Assembly: GCA_963974675.1 (NCBI GenBank) | Contig: CAXBDQ010000009.1 | Coordinates: 31,183 to 95,182, forward strand | DNA length: 64,000 nucleotides | Direction of reading: 5' to 3' | DNA from: Porticoccus sp963974675 | Lineage (GTDB): Bacteria > Pseudomonadota > Gammaproteobacteria > Pseudomonadales > Porticoccaceae | Part shown: one piece after another, positions 54,319-62,168 of the stretch | How the letters are laid out: each line of letters opens with the position of its first letter | How positions within the stretch are numbered: the stretch's first letter is position 1 | The notes under the pieces: generated by a model | The model's database searches: none | What the model was told of the DNA's origin: nothing | Seen by the model: only the letters and a program-made list of their open reading frames with translations | Made by a program: the position numbers and the translations under genes

Positions 54319-55479
54319 ATGGATTGCCCAGAAACTTCCAGGCTACGGTTATATACAAGCCTCAAAGATCCAATTTTAGTCATATTTAATTGGAAAGTAG
54401 TTGTTGCACTAATAACTGCAACAACTGTCTATGCGTTGATATTTATCGGCTTACCAACGCTGTTACTCAATACACCGGCATGCACAACAAATGTAGACAT
54501 TAATCGCTGCACGTCATTATTTGTGATAGACAATTTTGACCATTGGCGCCATGGCTTATTTATTTTGATACTCACTGTTTTTTTTAGACAGTGGTATGTT
54601 TACTTCAAGTCTTCATTTCAACCTAATGAAATTTTGCCAAACGGCACTTTACAACCTGACAACCGCTATGAATATTCCGTACAAAGCCTCCGCCGATTTT
54701 TAACACTTTGTGCCGTGCAATGGCAGGAAAATAGATCAGAAAACCTCCCCGGTGAGGTCAGCAAGAAGAGTGACCGTTATCTTGAGGTTACCCCCTCGGC
54801 CGACCATAACAACTATGTCGCGAATGAATTCCTACCATCAAAAAATGATGAGGGCGTACCCTTGAATGAGGCGTTCCGTCGCAAGGCATCAATGAGTGTA
54901 GAGGTTGCCGCATTATTTATGGTGATTGTTACCCTGATATTAGATAAGTCCTCTGATGTTATTACGAATTATCATGGCGGGGGTGTCTCACTTAACCTCT
55001 GGGAAATACTGATGCTGTCACTATCATCAGTATTTGGAATTATTTCATTTATTTGTTTTCTTATTTCTGTAGATTCCCTGGACACAACGTTTAACAAATT
55101 TGTCTCAAAATGTACTCGCCATGTAGCACTCCAGTATTTTTACCAAGCAACGGCTAACCCTCGTTACAGCGCCGTTGTATCGATGATGATGTCGATGATT
55201 TTTTTCTTTGCATTCTATAGTATTTTTCTCGGAACCCTCAGTCTGACGGTGCTCATGTATGTTGGATACCGCCTTTGGTTTCCTGACATCAATCAAGCGT
55301 TGGTCTCATCTGGTTTTGGTATACATCAGTCTCCTTTACCCAGTAATACACAAGATATTTACGTCATCCAACGACGAAAAGTTTCTTTTCCATTGTTCAT
55401 CACCATACTGATATTGGAATTACTCTACTTAACAGCTATTGGCCTCTGTGATGTCGGTTTATTTTTACCCTATTTTTAG
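54319..55479 (+). CDS. Integral membrane protein of unknown function
   Basis: A 386-residue protein I do not recognise. Hydrophobic segments lie near residues 25-50, 75-90, 192-210, 228-252, 285-317 and 355-375, so about six membrane helices, with a polar loop of roughly 95 residues between the second and third that includes NRYEYSVQSLRRF. There are no catalytic or binding motifs I can name. The stop overlaps the start of the EamA transporter gene by 29 bp, which suggests co-expression. Codon use looks like that of the neighbours. A channel, sensor or envelope protein are all possible. Confidence 0.7.
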   Translation: MDCPETSRLRLYTSLKDPILVIFNWKVVVALITATTVYALIFIGLPTLLLNTPACTTNVDINRCTSLFVIDNFDHWRHGLFILILTVFFRQWYVYFKSSFQPNEILPNGTLQPDNRYEYSVQSLRRFLTLCAVQWQENRSENLPGEVSKKSDRYLEVTPSADHNNYVANEFLPSKNDEGVPLNEAFRRKASMSVEVAALFMVIVTLILDKSSDVITNYHGGGVSLNLWEILMLSLSSVFGIISFICFLISVDSLDTTFNKFVSKCTRHVALQYFYQATANPRYSAVVSMMMSMIFFFAFYSIFLGTLSLTVLMYVGYRLWFPDINQALVSSGFGIHQSPLPSNTQDIYVIQRRKVSFPLFITILILELLYLTAIGLCDVGLFLPYF

Positions 55480-56347
55480 TGCTATTTTATGGGCCATATG
55501 TGTACCCATACTCAATCTAGGTCTTAAAAAAATAGACGATGACAAGCCCCTTAATATTTTATGGCCGCTACTCTATTCTATTGCCACGGGTGCTACTTTT
55601 ACTTACTTTTTTGGGCTTGATGAAGCCATTAACTTTCAACCAAATAATCAATCAATCTATTTAATGCTGGCAGGCATTCTCACTTATCCATTGGCCACGG
55701 GTAGTTACTACATAGCAGGATTAATGTTTAAGGACCGCATAGAACTGGCATCTCAATTTTCGAAGACGAAACCCGGGTTAACATTACTACTCGCACTAGC
55801 TTTGTTGCCTGCCTCCATGCAGGGCTCTTTTAGTCTGCTAGGACTAATTCTTTTATTTATGGGTATTGGAACCTATATATTCGCAGGCTTAAGGAAAAAT
55901 ATTTCTCTTTATGGTGCCGCATTAGGATTAATAACAGCCCTGTTATGGTCCTTTGGTGAAATCACCATGAAGTATGGCATTGGCAATTATGGTGGTTTTG
56001 CTGCTAATTTTTATGCACTTTGCTATGGCACGCTATTTTTACTACCTATTGTGATTGCCATGACTCTGATGGGGAAAATAAAATTCCAGCTTCCGACTGA
56101 CAATATTCCATTCCTAGTTCATGGTGTTCTCAGCTTCTTCTTGGCCTACAGTTTGTTTTTTTCGGGCTTGGACAAACTCGGTGTTATTCCAACCGTTGTT
56201 ATCAATGCATTCTGGCCCTTGTTGGCATTAATTATCACAACGTTACTCTATAAAATTAACAAACAATCTGTTCATACGCCCAAAATAATATGGCTAGGCT
56301 CATTATTGTTTTTGTCTTCTGGCTTAGTGACCATTCTTATGCAATAA
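55451..56347 (+). CDS. EamA/DMT family transporter
   Basis: A 298-residue inner-membrane protein with about ten helices in two EamA repeats of five helices each, the drug/metabolite transporter layout. The ATG at 55451 (MSVYFYPIFSAILWAIC) is chosen over the TTG at 55439. The second repeat contains LWSFGEITMKYG and ends with a tail typical of DMT proteins. The substrate is unknown. It overlaps the unknown membrane protein gene by 29 bp, so translation is probably coupled. Confidence 0.82.
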   Translation: MSVYFYPIFSAILWAICVPILNLGLKKIDDDKPLNILWPLLYSIATGATFTYFFGLDEAINFQPNNQSIYLMLAGILTYPLATGSYYIAGLMFKDRIELASQFSKTKPGLTLLLALALLPASMQGSFSLLGLILLFMGIGTYIFAGLRKNISLYGAALGLITALLWSFGEITMKYGIGNYGGFAANFYALCYGTLFLLPIVIAMTLMGKIKFQLPTDNIPFLVHGVLSFFLAYSLFFSGLDKLGVIPTVVINAFWPLLALIITTLLYKINKQSVHTPKIIWLGSLLFLSSGLVTILMQ

Positions 56348-56467
56348 CAAATTCTTCTATATTCACCAAGCTCTCGTATTACACGTAATTTGTAATCTTT
56401 CACTGAACCCCCCGACTCTAATTATGTCCAATCATCATTCTCAATCCATAGAATGATTAAATTGCTT

Positions 56468-57061
56468 ATGTTTAAAAAAACATTGCTACTTATAACTGCC
56501 GCCCTATTTATAAATATGGCAAGCGCTGCTACGGAAAAAGCTATTTTCGGCGGGGGATGTTTTTGGTGTATGGAGCCCCCCTTCGACAAACAAGACGGTA
56601 TCCTCAGCACTATCTCTGGGTACACCGGAGGACATTTAGAAAACCCGAGCTATCGAGATGTATCCAGTGGCCAATCAGGTCACGTCGAAGTGGTAGAAAT
56701 CCTCTATGATCCAGAAATTGTCAGCTATGAAAAACTTTTAGAGGTTTACTGGGTAAATGTTGATCCTTTAAATGATACAGGCCAGTTTTGTGACAGAGGA
56801 AGTCAGTATCTCAGTACCATTTTTTATCTCAATGAAGATCAACGTCTAGCTGCCGAAAAAAGCTTGGAGGCATTGAAAGAAAGCAACGTATTAAAGGGCA
56901 AAATAGTAACGAGCATTCGCCCAGCAGTCAGGTTTTATCCTGCGGAAGAATATCATCAAGATTACTATCAAAAGAACAGCCTTTCCTATCGCTATTACCG
57001 CTATCGGTGTGGACGAGACGAACGTCTCAAGCAACTATGGCAATCAAAACCCAAGAGCTAA
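56468..57061 (+). CDS. msrA: Exported peptide-methionine (S)-S-oxide reductase
   Basis: A 197-residue MsrA when started at the ATG at 56468; the ATG at 56453 would add five residues. Residues 1 to about 18 (MFKKTLLLITAALFINMASA) form a signal peptide, so the enzyme acts in the periplasm. The catalytic motif GGGCFWCMEPPF follows directly, then GYTGG and YHQDYY. It reduces the S epimer of methionine sulfoxide in oxidised envelope proteins. No MsrB, thioredoxin-like or CcdA-type partner lies next to it, so its electron donor is not evident. Neither start has a good ribosome-binding site. Confidence 0.92.
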   Translation: MFKKTLLLITAALFINMASAATEKAIFGGGCFWCMEPPFDKQDGILSTISGYTGGHLENPSYRDVSSGQSGHVEVVEILYDPEIVSYEKLLEVYWVNVDPLNDTGQFCDRGSQYLSTIFYLNEDQRLAAEKSLEALKESNVLKGKIVTSIRPAVRFYPAEEYHQDYYQKNSLSYRYYRYRCGRDERLKQLWQSKPKS

Positions 57062-57116
57062 TAATCCCTACAACCATACTAAATTCACTTTTATCAGCTT
57101 ACTACGCACTCTAGAA

Positions 57117-57130
57117 TTGACCCACATCAT
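57117..57130 (+). promoter_or_regulatory. Weak FNR-box-like site upstream of the HemN-like gene
   Basis: TTGAC-CCAC-ATCAT matches 8 of 10 positions of TTGAT-N4-ATCAA and lies about 66 bp before the start codon of the HemN-like gene. A match this loose can be chance, but hemN genes are commonly under FNR/Anr and fnr is the next gene. Confidence 0.3.
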
Positions 57131-57195
57131 GGAGTGCTATCTAGGTAACCGCTAATGTTTAAAACATCGATAACAAGTTTACTATCAGGTATTCG

Positions 57196-58350
57196 ATGCG
57201 CACTTCAGAGAAACAAGCTTCAACTTTTAAAATCCGTTCGGAAGCTGATGCTATATTTTTAGGTTCCCTGATCTCTTGTAACCGAGACGCATTGTTCAAG
57301 CATTCACAGAAAAACTTTCCCATCGCATTAAACCTGCACTTCCCAAAAAATATAAATCCTGGCTACCCTGACTTACTAACGAGGGAAATCAGTATTTATG
57401 CTCATAAACTTGGAGAGCGGAAAGCTATCAAAACTTGGCTCCGAGGAGCACCACTAAAAAGCTTAAGCACAGCTGAAATAACAGAGATAGCTTTTTTTGC
57501 AGCAACACACTTTCAAATGGATGAAGGCGACCACAGTGAATATGGATTTGACTGTACTGTCTCTGATATTACTGAAAATAACTTGGCCTTAATGAAAGGC
57601 TTACACTTCACAACCCTACGATTAAGTATCGATGTCTCGTTCGCACCCAAAAATACAGAAATACTCTCTGCTCTTGATTTGATAAAACACTATAAATTCC
57701 AAGAACACCATTATCGGCTGTACACAGAGGGCACTAGCTGGAACAGTTTATCCAGCTGGTTGGTTTTTTTAGTAAAAAATCACCCCGCCATTATTGAAAT
57801 AATAGGCATAAACGAGAGCGAAAATAATGTCCCAAAGATTAACCAAGTCACAGGGACCATGTCGAAATATGCATACATACTTATTGGTGATAGGTTTTTT
57901 GTTAAAAACAGTCATCCCCTGGCACTGTTAAAACAACAGGGTAAATTACAATACATCCCTCCTTGGGGGGCCTCCCATCCCGACATCAAAGACTCGGTAG
58001 GCTTAGGTGTTGGCGCTATAGGAAGGATTGGCGGTGCCTTCTACCAAAATTTGCGTACTGAAATGGAGTATGTTGCTGATCTTTCCGAAGGCAGACTCCC
58101 CATTTGTTGTAGTGGACAACACTCCAACAAAAATTCCCAGCAACAATGGAAATTGGTAGAGCAGCTTATTTGCTTACATAAAATATCGATGCCAACCCAC
58201 AAGAGCAGACATCCAGCAGCTAAAAAAACTGAAGGAATTCTTGAGAAAGCCTGTAAAAATGGCTGGATGACCAAGCAAGGCACTGACTTTATTATGCAAA
58301 GCCAAGGACTCAATCATATGCATGAAATCTGTACCGCCTTACAACTCTAA
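57196..58350 (+). CDS. HemN-like protein lacking the radical-SAM cluster motif
   Basis: A 384-residue protein that resembles oxygen-independent coproporphyrinogen III oxidase along its length but lacks the cluster site. In HemN the strand LYVHIPFC leads into CxxxCxxC; here LNLHFPKN is followed directly by helix sequence, with about 17 residues including all the cysteines missing. The SAM motif GGGTP is RGAPL. The C-terminal parts are kept: LGVGAIGRIGGAFYQN against LGMGVSAISMIGDCYAQN, and GWMTKQGTDFIMQSQG. The frame is intact and codon use is ordinary. It lies 104 bp before fnr, where Pseudomonas relatives often carry hemN. It cannot do radical-SAM chemistry; a heme- or substrate-binding role is possible. 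Confidence 0.75.
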   Translation: MRTSEKQASTFKIRSEADAIFLGSLISCNRDALFKHSQKNFPIALNLHFPKNINPGYPDLLTREISIYAHKLGERKAIKTWLRGAPLKSLSTAEITEIAFFAATHFQMDEGDHSEYGFDCTVSDITENNLALMKGLHFTTLRLSIDVSFAPKNTEILSALDLIKHYKFQEHHYRLYTEGTSWNSLSSWLVFLVKNHPAIIEIIGINESENNVPKINQVTGTMSKYAYILIGDRFFVKNSHPLALLKQQGKLQYIPPWGASHPDIKDSVGLGVGAIGRIGGAFYQNLRTEMEYVADLSEGRLPICCSGQHSNKNSQQQWKLVEQLICLHKISMPTHKSRHPAAKKTEGILEKACKNGWMTKQGTDFIMQSQGLNHMHEICTALQL

Positions 58351-58454
58351 TAACAAAAGACTCTCTACCCCTTCAGAATAAACCCGACTTCAGATGACCT
58401 ATGTCAATAACGTCGATATAATGTCCACTCTAATCAGTGTGGGATATATCGTTA

Positions 58455-59168
58455 ATGGATGCCAAGTGCCCCCATAATACAGAGGTTCATTGTGGCGACT
58501 GCCGCATGAATTCCCTCTGCCTTCCCCTAGCACTTCAAACCAAAGAAATAAGCCAGTTAGATGAAATTGTGCAACGGGGACGCCCGCTGCAAAAAGATGG
58601 TCATATCTATCATGCTGGCGAAGAGTTCAAGTCTATCTTTGCGGTTCGAAGCGGCTCAATAAAAAGTTATACAGTAACCAGTCAAGGGCAAGAGCAAGTT
58701 ACTGGCTTTCATTTGCCAGGTGAAATTTTTGGTATGGATGGTATTGGTCATAACCGATATACCAATTCAGCATTGGCCATGGAAACTGCTGCGGTGTGTG
58801 AAATCCCATTCTCCAGTCTGCAAGAATTAAGTATTGCCATACCTTCTCTTCAGCGGCATTTTTTTCAGCTCATGAGTAAAGAAATCACTAATGACCAAAG
58901 CCTAATCTCTCTTCTCAGTAAAAATACTGCTGAAGAGCGTGTTGCCACTCTTTTACTCAGCATTGCAAACAGAAATATGCGGCGTAAGCTTTCCGGCACA
59001 AGGTTTAGGCTTCCCATGTCACGAGCAGATATTGGTAACTATCTTGGCCTCACCGTAGAAACGGTCAGCCGAGTGTTTGGCCGTTTTCAAAAACAGAACT
59101 TATTACTTGTAGATAAAAAAGAGATCGAAATTCTAGATTTTGAAAGGTTACAGGTACTGGCTAATTAA
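58455..59168 (+). CDS. fnr: FNR/Anr-type oxygen-sensing regulator
   Basis: A 237-residue Crp/Fnr regulator. The [4Fe-4S] ligands are Cys13, Cys16 and Cys22 (C-x2-C-x5-C) plus Cys115, the FNR pattern. The recognition helix VETVSRVFGRFQ has the Glu, Ser and Arg that read TTGAT half-sites. The ATG at 58455 is preferred over the GTG at 58437. It is expected to form a dimer and bind DNA when oxygen is low. A near-consensus FNR box lies upstream of ompW at 60035-60048. It follows the HemN-like gene and ends at a terminator. Confidence 0.95.
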   Translation: MDAKCPHNTEVHCGDCRMNSLCLPLALQTKEISQLDEIVQRGRPLQKDGHIYHAGEEFKSIFAVRSGSIKSYTVTSQGQEQVTGFHLPGEIFGMDGIGHNRYTNSALAMETAAVCEIPFSSLQELSIAIPSLQRHFFQLMSKEITNDQSLISLLSKNTAEERVATLLLSIANRNMRRKLSGTRFRLPMSRADIGNYLGLTVETVSRVFGRFQKQNLLLVDKKEIEILDFERLQVLAN

Positions 59169-59215
59169 TCTAAATGGACAAAGAATGACTTAACTGTACA
59201 TGAAAAATCAAAGAC

Positions 59216-59243
59216 AAAAAGCCGGACATCTGCCCGGCTTTTT
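59216..59243. terminator. Bidirectional terminator between fnr and ompW
   Basis: AAAAAGCCGG and CCGGCTTTTT form a perfect 10-bp stem with an 8-nt loop and a T-tract. It serves fnr on the plus strand and ompW, which stops at 59272, on the minus strand. Confidence 0.9.
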
Positions 59244-59271
59244 TATATTTTAGATTTGGTGATCAGGGAAT

Positions 59272-59967
59272 TTAAAATTTATAACCAATACCAATCATAT
59301 AAACCAGTGGATCAATATCAACATCCGCTTTAACAACAGTACCACCATCAAATTTGAATTTGGCATCAGTTTGAATATCCATATACCAAACAGCAGCGTT
59401 CAGCAGCCAATGATCATCAATTTGATAATCAAAACCAATCTGAGCAGACCAACCAAAAGAATTATCTAGCTCAAGATCACCACCAGTTTCTGATAGAGCC
59501 GCTTCAAGCTCACTATCCACATCTTCATCAAAGAAGGCCGTGTAATTTACACCAACACCCACATAGGGCTGGAACTTTGAAGCAGACTCCAATGGATAGT
59601 ACTGTAGCGTTACGGTTGGTGGTAATTGTTTAGCTGAACCAGCATCTACAGTTACAGCACCCAAATCAGCCTCAATATCATGATCAAAAGGAGTAGCAGC
59701 CAGTAAACCCACACCAATATGATTTGTCAGCATGTAGGTGAAAGTTAACCCCAATTGGGTATCATCATCAACTTCAGCCTCTGTACCTGCCAAAGCAGTA
59801 CCATTCAACCTCAAAGCATCGCTATCATCATTAGGGTCAACCTGTGCAGCACCTGCCCGGACAATAAAATCACCCGCTTCATGAGCGGTCACGCCAGCAG
59901 CGCCAAGTAACAACCCACTTGCTAAAATACTGCTTATAGCCAGCGATAAAGCTCTTTTTTTTTCCAT
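59272..59967 (-). CDS. ompW: OmpW family outer-membrane protein
   Basis: A 231-residue eight-stranded beta-barrel protein. A signal peptide (to about residue 29, ending in VTAHEA) is followed by FIVRAGAAQVDPNDDS, the loop LTFTYMLTNHIGVGLLAATPF (quoted in part), the PPTVTLQYYP segment typical of OmpW, and a C-terminal Phe (IGIGYKF) as barrel-assembly signal. OmpW forms a narrow hydrophobic channel. In E. coli it is induced under oxygen limitation by FNR, and an FNR box sits upstream here too. Confidence 0.93.
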   Translation of the reverse strand: MEKKRALSLAISSILASGLLLGAAGVTAHEAGDFIVRAGAAQVDPNDDSDALRLNGTALAGTEAEVDDDTQLGLTFTYMLTNHIGVGLLAATPFDHDIEADLGAVTVDAGSAKQLPPTVTLQYYPLESASKFQPYVGVGVNYTAFFDEDVDSELEAALSETGGDLELDNSFGWSAQIGFDYQIDDHWLLNAAVWYMDIQTDAKFKFDGGTVVKADVDIDPLVYMIGIGYKF

Positions 59968-60034
59968 TTACCTTCTCCAAAAGTAGTAGTACTTATTTTC
60001 TGGAGAATTAAACTAAAAATAGCGCTTTAACCAA

Positions 60035-60048
60035 TTGATCTAGATTAA
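60035..60048. promoter_or_regulatory. FNR box upstream of ompW
   Basis: TTGAT-CTAG-ATTAA matches TTGAT-N4-ATCAA in 9 of 10 positions and is centred 74 bp before the ompW ATG. With a start near 60000-60003 the centre would lie at about -40, the class II activator position. A poor -10 (TAGTTT, 60015-60010 on the minus strand) fits an activated promoter. Confidence 0.6.
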
Positions 60049-60075
60049 ATAAACCCTATAATTTGTAAGGTTATT

Positions 60076-60489
60076 TTATTTCACGGTAATGGTCACAGGT
60101 TCTGACAATATGGGTGGGTTGTGAGGGGTATGTGAATAGTCACCCAATAACAACTGAAGGCTGTGTTTTCCCGGACTCAGCTCCAATACCACTTCTGTTT
60201 GCCCTCCGCCAAAATGTCGATGATGCTCATCACTGGGTATCGGGTGATTAAAATCTGGCAACGTTTTCACATCTATCAACAAATGATGATGACCTGTTTT
60301 TTCCCTATCAACGCCTGCAGGAGCAACCCCCATACCGAACAAACCGAAACGTACAGTCACTGGGCTAGTAACAGTAGCACCGTCAGCAGGTGAAAGAATA
60401 TAGGCCTTAGCAGCAGGCTCACCTCCGGCAAAAACCAATGTTGTTAGCGATAAACATGTTATAACTAAAGCCGATTTTAAAATATTCAT
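60076..60489 (-). CDS. DUF4399 domain exported protein
   Basis: A 137-residue protein with a signal peptide (cleavage near residue 21, after VFA) and a beta-sandwich DUF4399 domain: SPADGATVTSPVTVRFGLFGMGVAP (quoted in part), then GHHHLLID, DEHHRHFGGGQTE and SLQLLLGD. The many conserved His residues could bind a metal, but this is not shown. Function unknown. It is a lone gene whose promoter region (60490-60646) shows nothing clear. Confidence 0.85.
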   Translation of the reverse strand: MNILKSALVITCLSLTTLVFAGGEPAAKAYILSPADGATVTSPVTVRFGLFGMGVAPAGVDREKTGHHHLLIDVKTLPDFNHPIPSDEHHRHFGGGQTEVVLELSPGKHSLQLLLGDYSHTPHNPPILSEPVTITVK

Positions 60490-60646
60490 AATTTTTTCCT
60501 GTATTGCAGACTTATTGATTATTCAAGTGACGCTCGTTTTATTTAAGACTTCTTTTTCAATGCAACTGGGTCTCTAAGAAAGAGACGAGCATAGACACCT
60601 TGATGTAGATTACCGAGGAACATCTTAGCCGAAAGGATTAAACATT

Positions 60647-60952
60647 TTACCCTCCCCCCATGCAATTGGGAGAATCTGGGACACCACCAATATCAGACCA
60701 TTCATCCGGTGTATAGGTATGTAACGCTAAGGCATGTACCCCGTCTGCCAATTCATCACCAAGCAGGCTATACACTAATTGGTGACGCTGAACTGCACGC
60801 TTCCCTTCAAACACCGCACTAGCAACAACCACCTTGAAATGCGTTTCAGAATTTGGAGGCACAGAATGCATATAACTTTCATTCTCAACAGTTAAACTAA
60901 AAGGTGCTAGTGCCTCCGCTAACTTACGTTCAATGTGCTGCTGTACTGACAT
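60647..60952 (-). CDS. BolA family protein
   Basis: A 101-residue BolA-type protein. The ATG at 60952 is chosen because GGGAGG lies upstream and MSVQQHIERKL is the family start; the GTG at 60961 would overlap the oadB stop. The conserved helix-turn SETHFKVVVAS and RHQLVYSLLGDEL with the key His are present. BolA proteins work with monothiol glutaredoxins in Fe-S cluster handling or as regulators. The end (PDSPNCMGGG) carries an extra Cys. It lies directly behind oadB. Confidence 0.92.
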   Translation of the reverse strand: MSVQQHIERKLAEALAPFSLTVENESYMHSVPPNSETHFKVVVASAVFEGKRAVQRHQLVYSLLGDELADGVHALALHTYTPDEWSDIGGVPDSPNCMGGG

Positions 60953-60953
60953 A

Positions 60954-62126
60954 TCAACCACCTCCCACCAAACTAATCATCACACCTGCAGCAACAGCAG
61001 AGCCTATGACACCCGCCACATTTGGCCCCATGGCATGCATCAATAAAAAATTATGAGGATCAGATTCTAAACCCATTTTGTTTGAGACTCTTGCTGCCAT
61101 GGGTACAGCAGACACACCAGCCGATCCAATAAGAGGATTTATGGGATGTTTACTCATTTTATTCATCAATTTTGCCATCAAGACCCCACTGGCTGTACCA
61201 ATACAAAAAGCCAAAATCCCTAACAAGAGAATACCCAATGTCTCAAAATTAAGAAATTTTTCTGCACTCATTTTTGAGCCTACGCCCAATCCTAAAAAGA
61301 TAGTCACAATGTTGATCAACGCATTCTGCGCTGTATCACTCAACCGAGAGACGACGCCGCACTCTCGCATCAAATTACCAAAACAAAACATTCCTAACAA
61401 TGGTGCAGCGGTAGGAAGCAACAACGCAACAAGTAATAACAGCGTCAAAGGAAAAATAATTTTTTCTTTAGTGGACACAACGCGCAGCTGCTCCATTTTA
61501 ATTTGTCGTTCTTTTTTTGTTGTCAGTGCCTTCATGATCGGCGGCTGAATAATCGGTACCAGAGCCATATATGAATAGGCCGCCACAGCGATAGCTCCTA
61601 ACAAATCTGGAGATAACAGACTGGAGACATAAATCGCGGTGGGACCATCGGCACCACCGATAATGCCGATGGAGGCTGCATCCTGGATGCTAAAGTCGAA
61701 AATACCCAGATAACTTAAGCCAATAGCCCCCATTACCGTAGCAAAAATACCAAACTGCGCCGCAGCACCAAGAAACAGGGTTCGGGGATTCGCCAACATT
61801 GGGGCAAAGTCAGTCATGGCTCCGACCCCCATAAAGATCAACAGGGGGAAAATTCCTGTCTCAATCCCCACATGGTAGATGTAATACATCAAACCACCCG
61901 GCTGCTCCAAGTGCCCCAAGGCATCATAGACAGGTGCCGCATCAAAACTGGCTCCCGGAATATTGACCAATATCGTACCAAAACCAATGGGTACCAATAG
62001 CAATGGCTCAAACCCCTTGCGAATAGCAAGATACAGTAATACAAGGCCAACCAATATCATGATGCCTTGTCCCAGCGCCATTTGACTCAGCCCAGAGTTT
62101 TGCCATAAACCAAGCATTTTTTCCAT
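60954..62126 (-). CDS. oadB: Oxaloacetate decarboxylase beta subunit (Na+-translocating)
   Basis: A 390-residue membrane subunit with about eleven helices that couples decarboxylation of carboxybiotin to Na+ export. The conserved Asp-bearing segment GIIGGADGPTAIYVSS and the GNLMRECGVVSRLS segment are typical of OadB/GcdB/MmdB. OadA as the neighbour marks it as the oxaloacetate type. It is co-transcribed with oadA, 42 bp upstream. The stop lies 1 bp before the BolA start region. Confidence 0.94.
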   Translation of the reverse strand: MEKMLGLWQNSGLSQMALGQGIMILVGLVLLYLAIRKGFEPLLLVPIGFGTILVNIPGASFDAAPVYDALGHLEQPGGLMYYIYHVGIETGIFPLLIFMGVGAMTDFAPMLANPRTLFLGAAAQFGIFATVMGAIGLSYLGIFDFSIQDAASIGIIGGADGPTAIYVSSLLSPDLLGAIAVAAYSYMALVPIIQPPIMKALTTKKERQIKMEQLRVVSTKEKIIFPLTLLLLVALLLPTAAPLLGMFCFGNLMRECGVVSRLSDTAQNALINIVTIFLGLGVGSKMSAEKFLNFETLGILLLGILAFCIGTASGVLMAKLMNKMSKHPINPLIGSAGVSAVPMAARVSNKMGLESDPHNFLLMHAMGPNVAGVIGSAVAAGVMISLVGGG

Positions 62127-62168
62127 TCAGTTTTGCATCCTAATCCTGCAACAAACAAGTACTGGGCA

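Noticed and set aside
57196..58350. HemN-like gene considered as a simple pseudogene
   Set aside because: No frameshift or stop in 384 codons, and the conserved C-terminal segments are kept; loss is confined to the cluster loop and SAM motif.
60506..60524. TTGATTATTCAA upstream of the DUF4399 gene considered as an FNR box
   Set aside because: The half-sites are spaced too closely (12 bp in total instead of 14).
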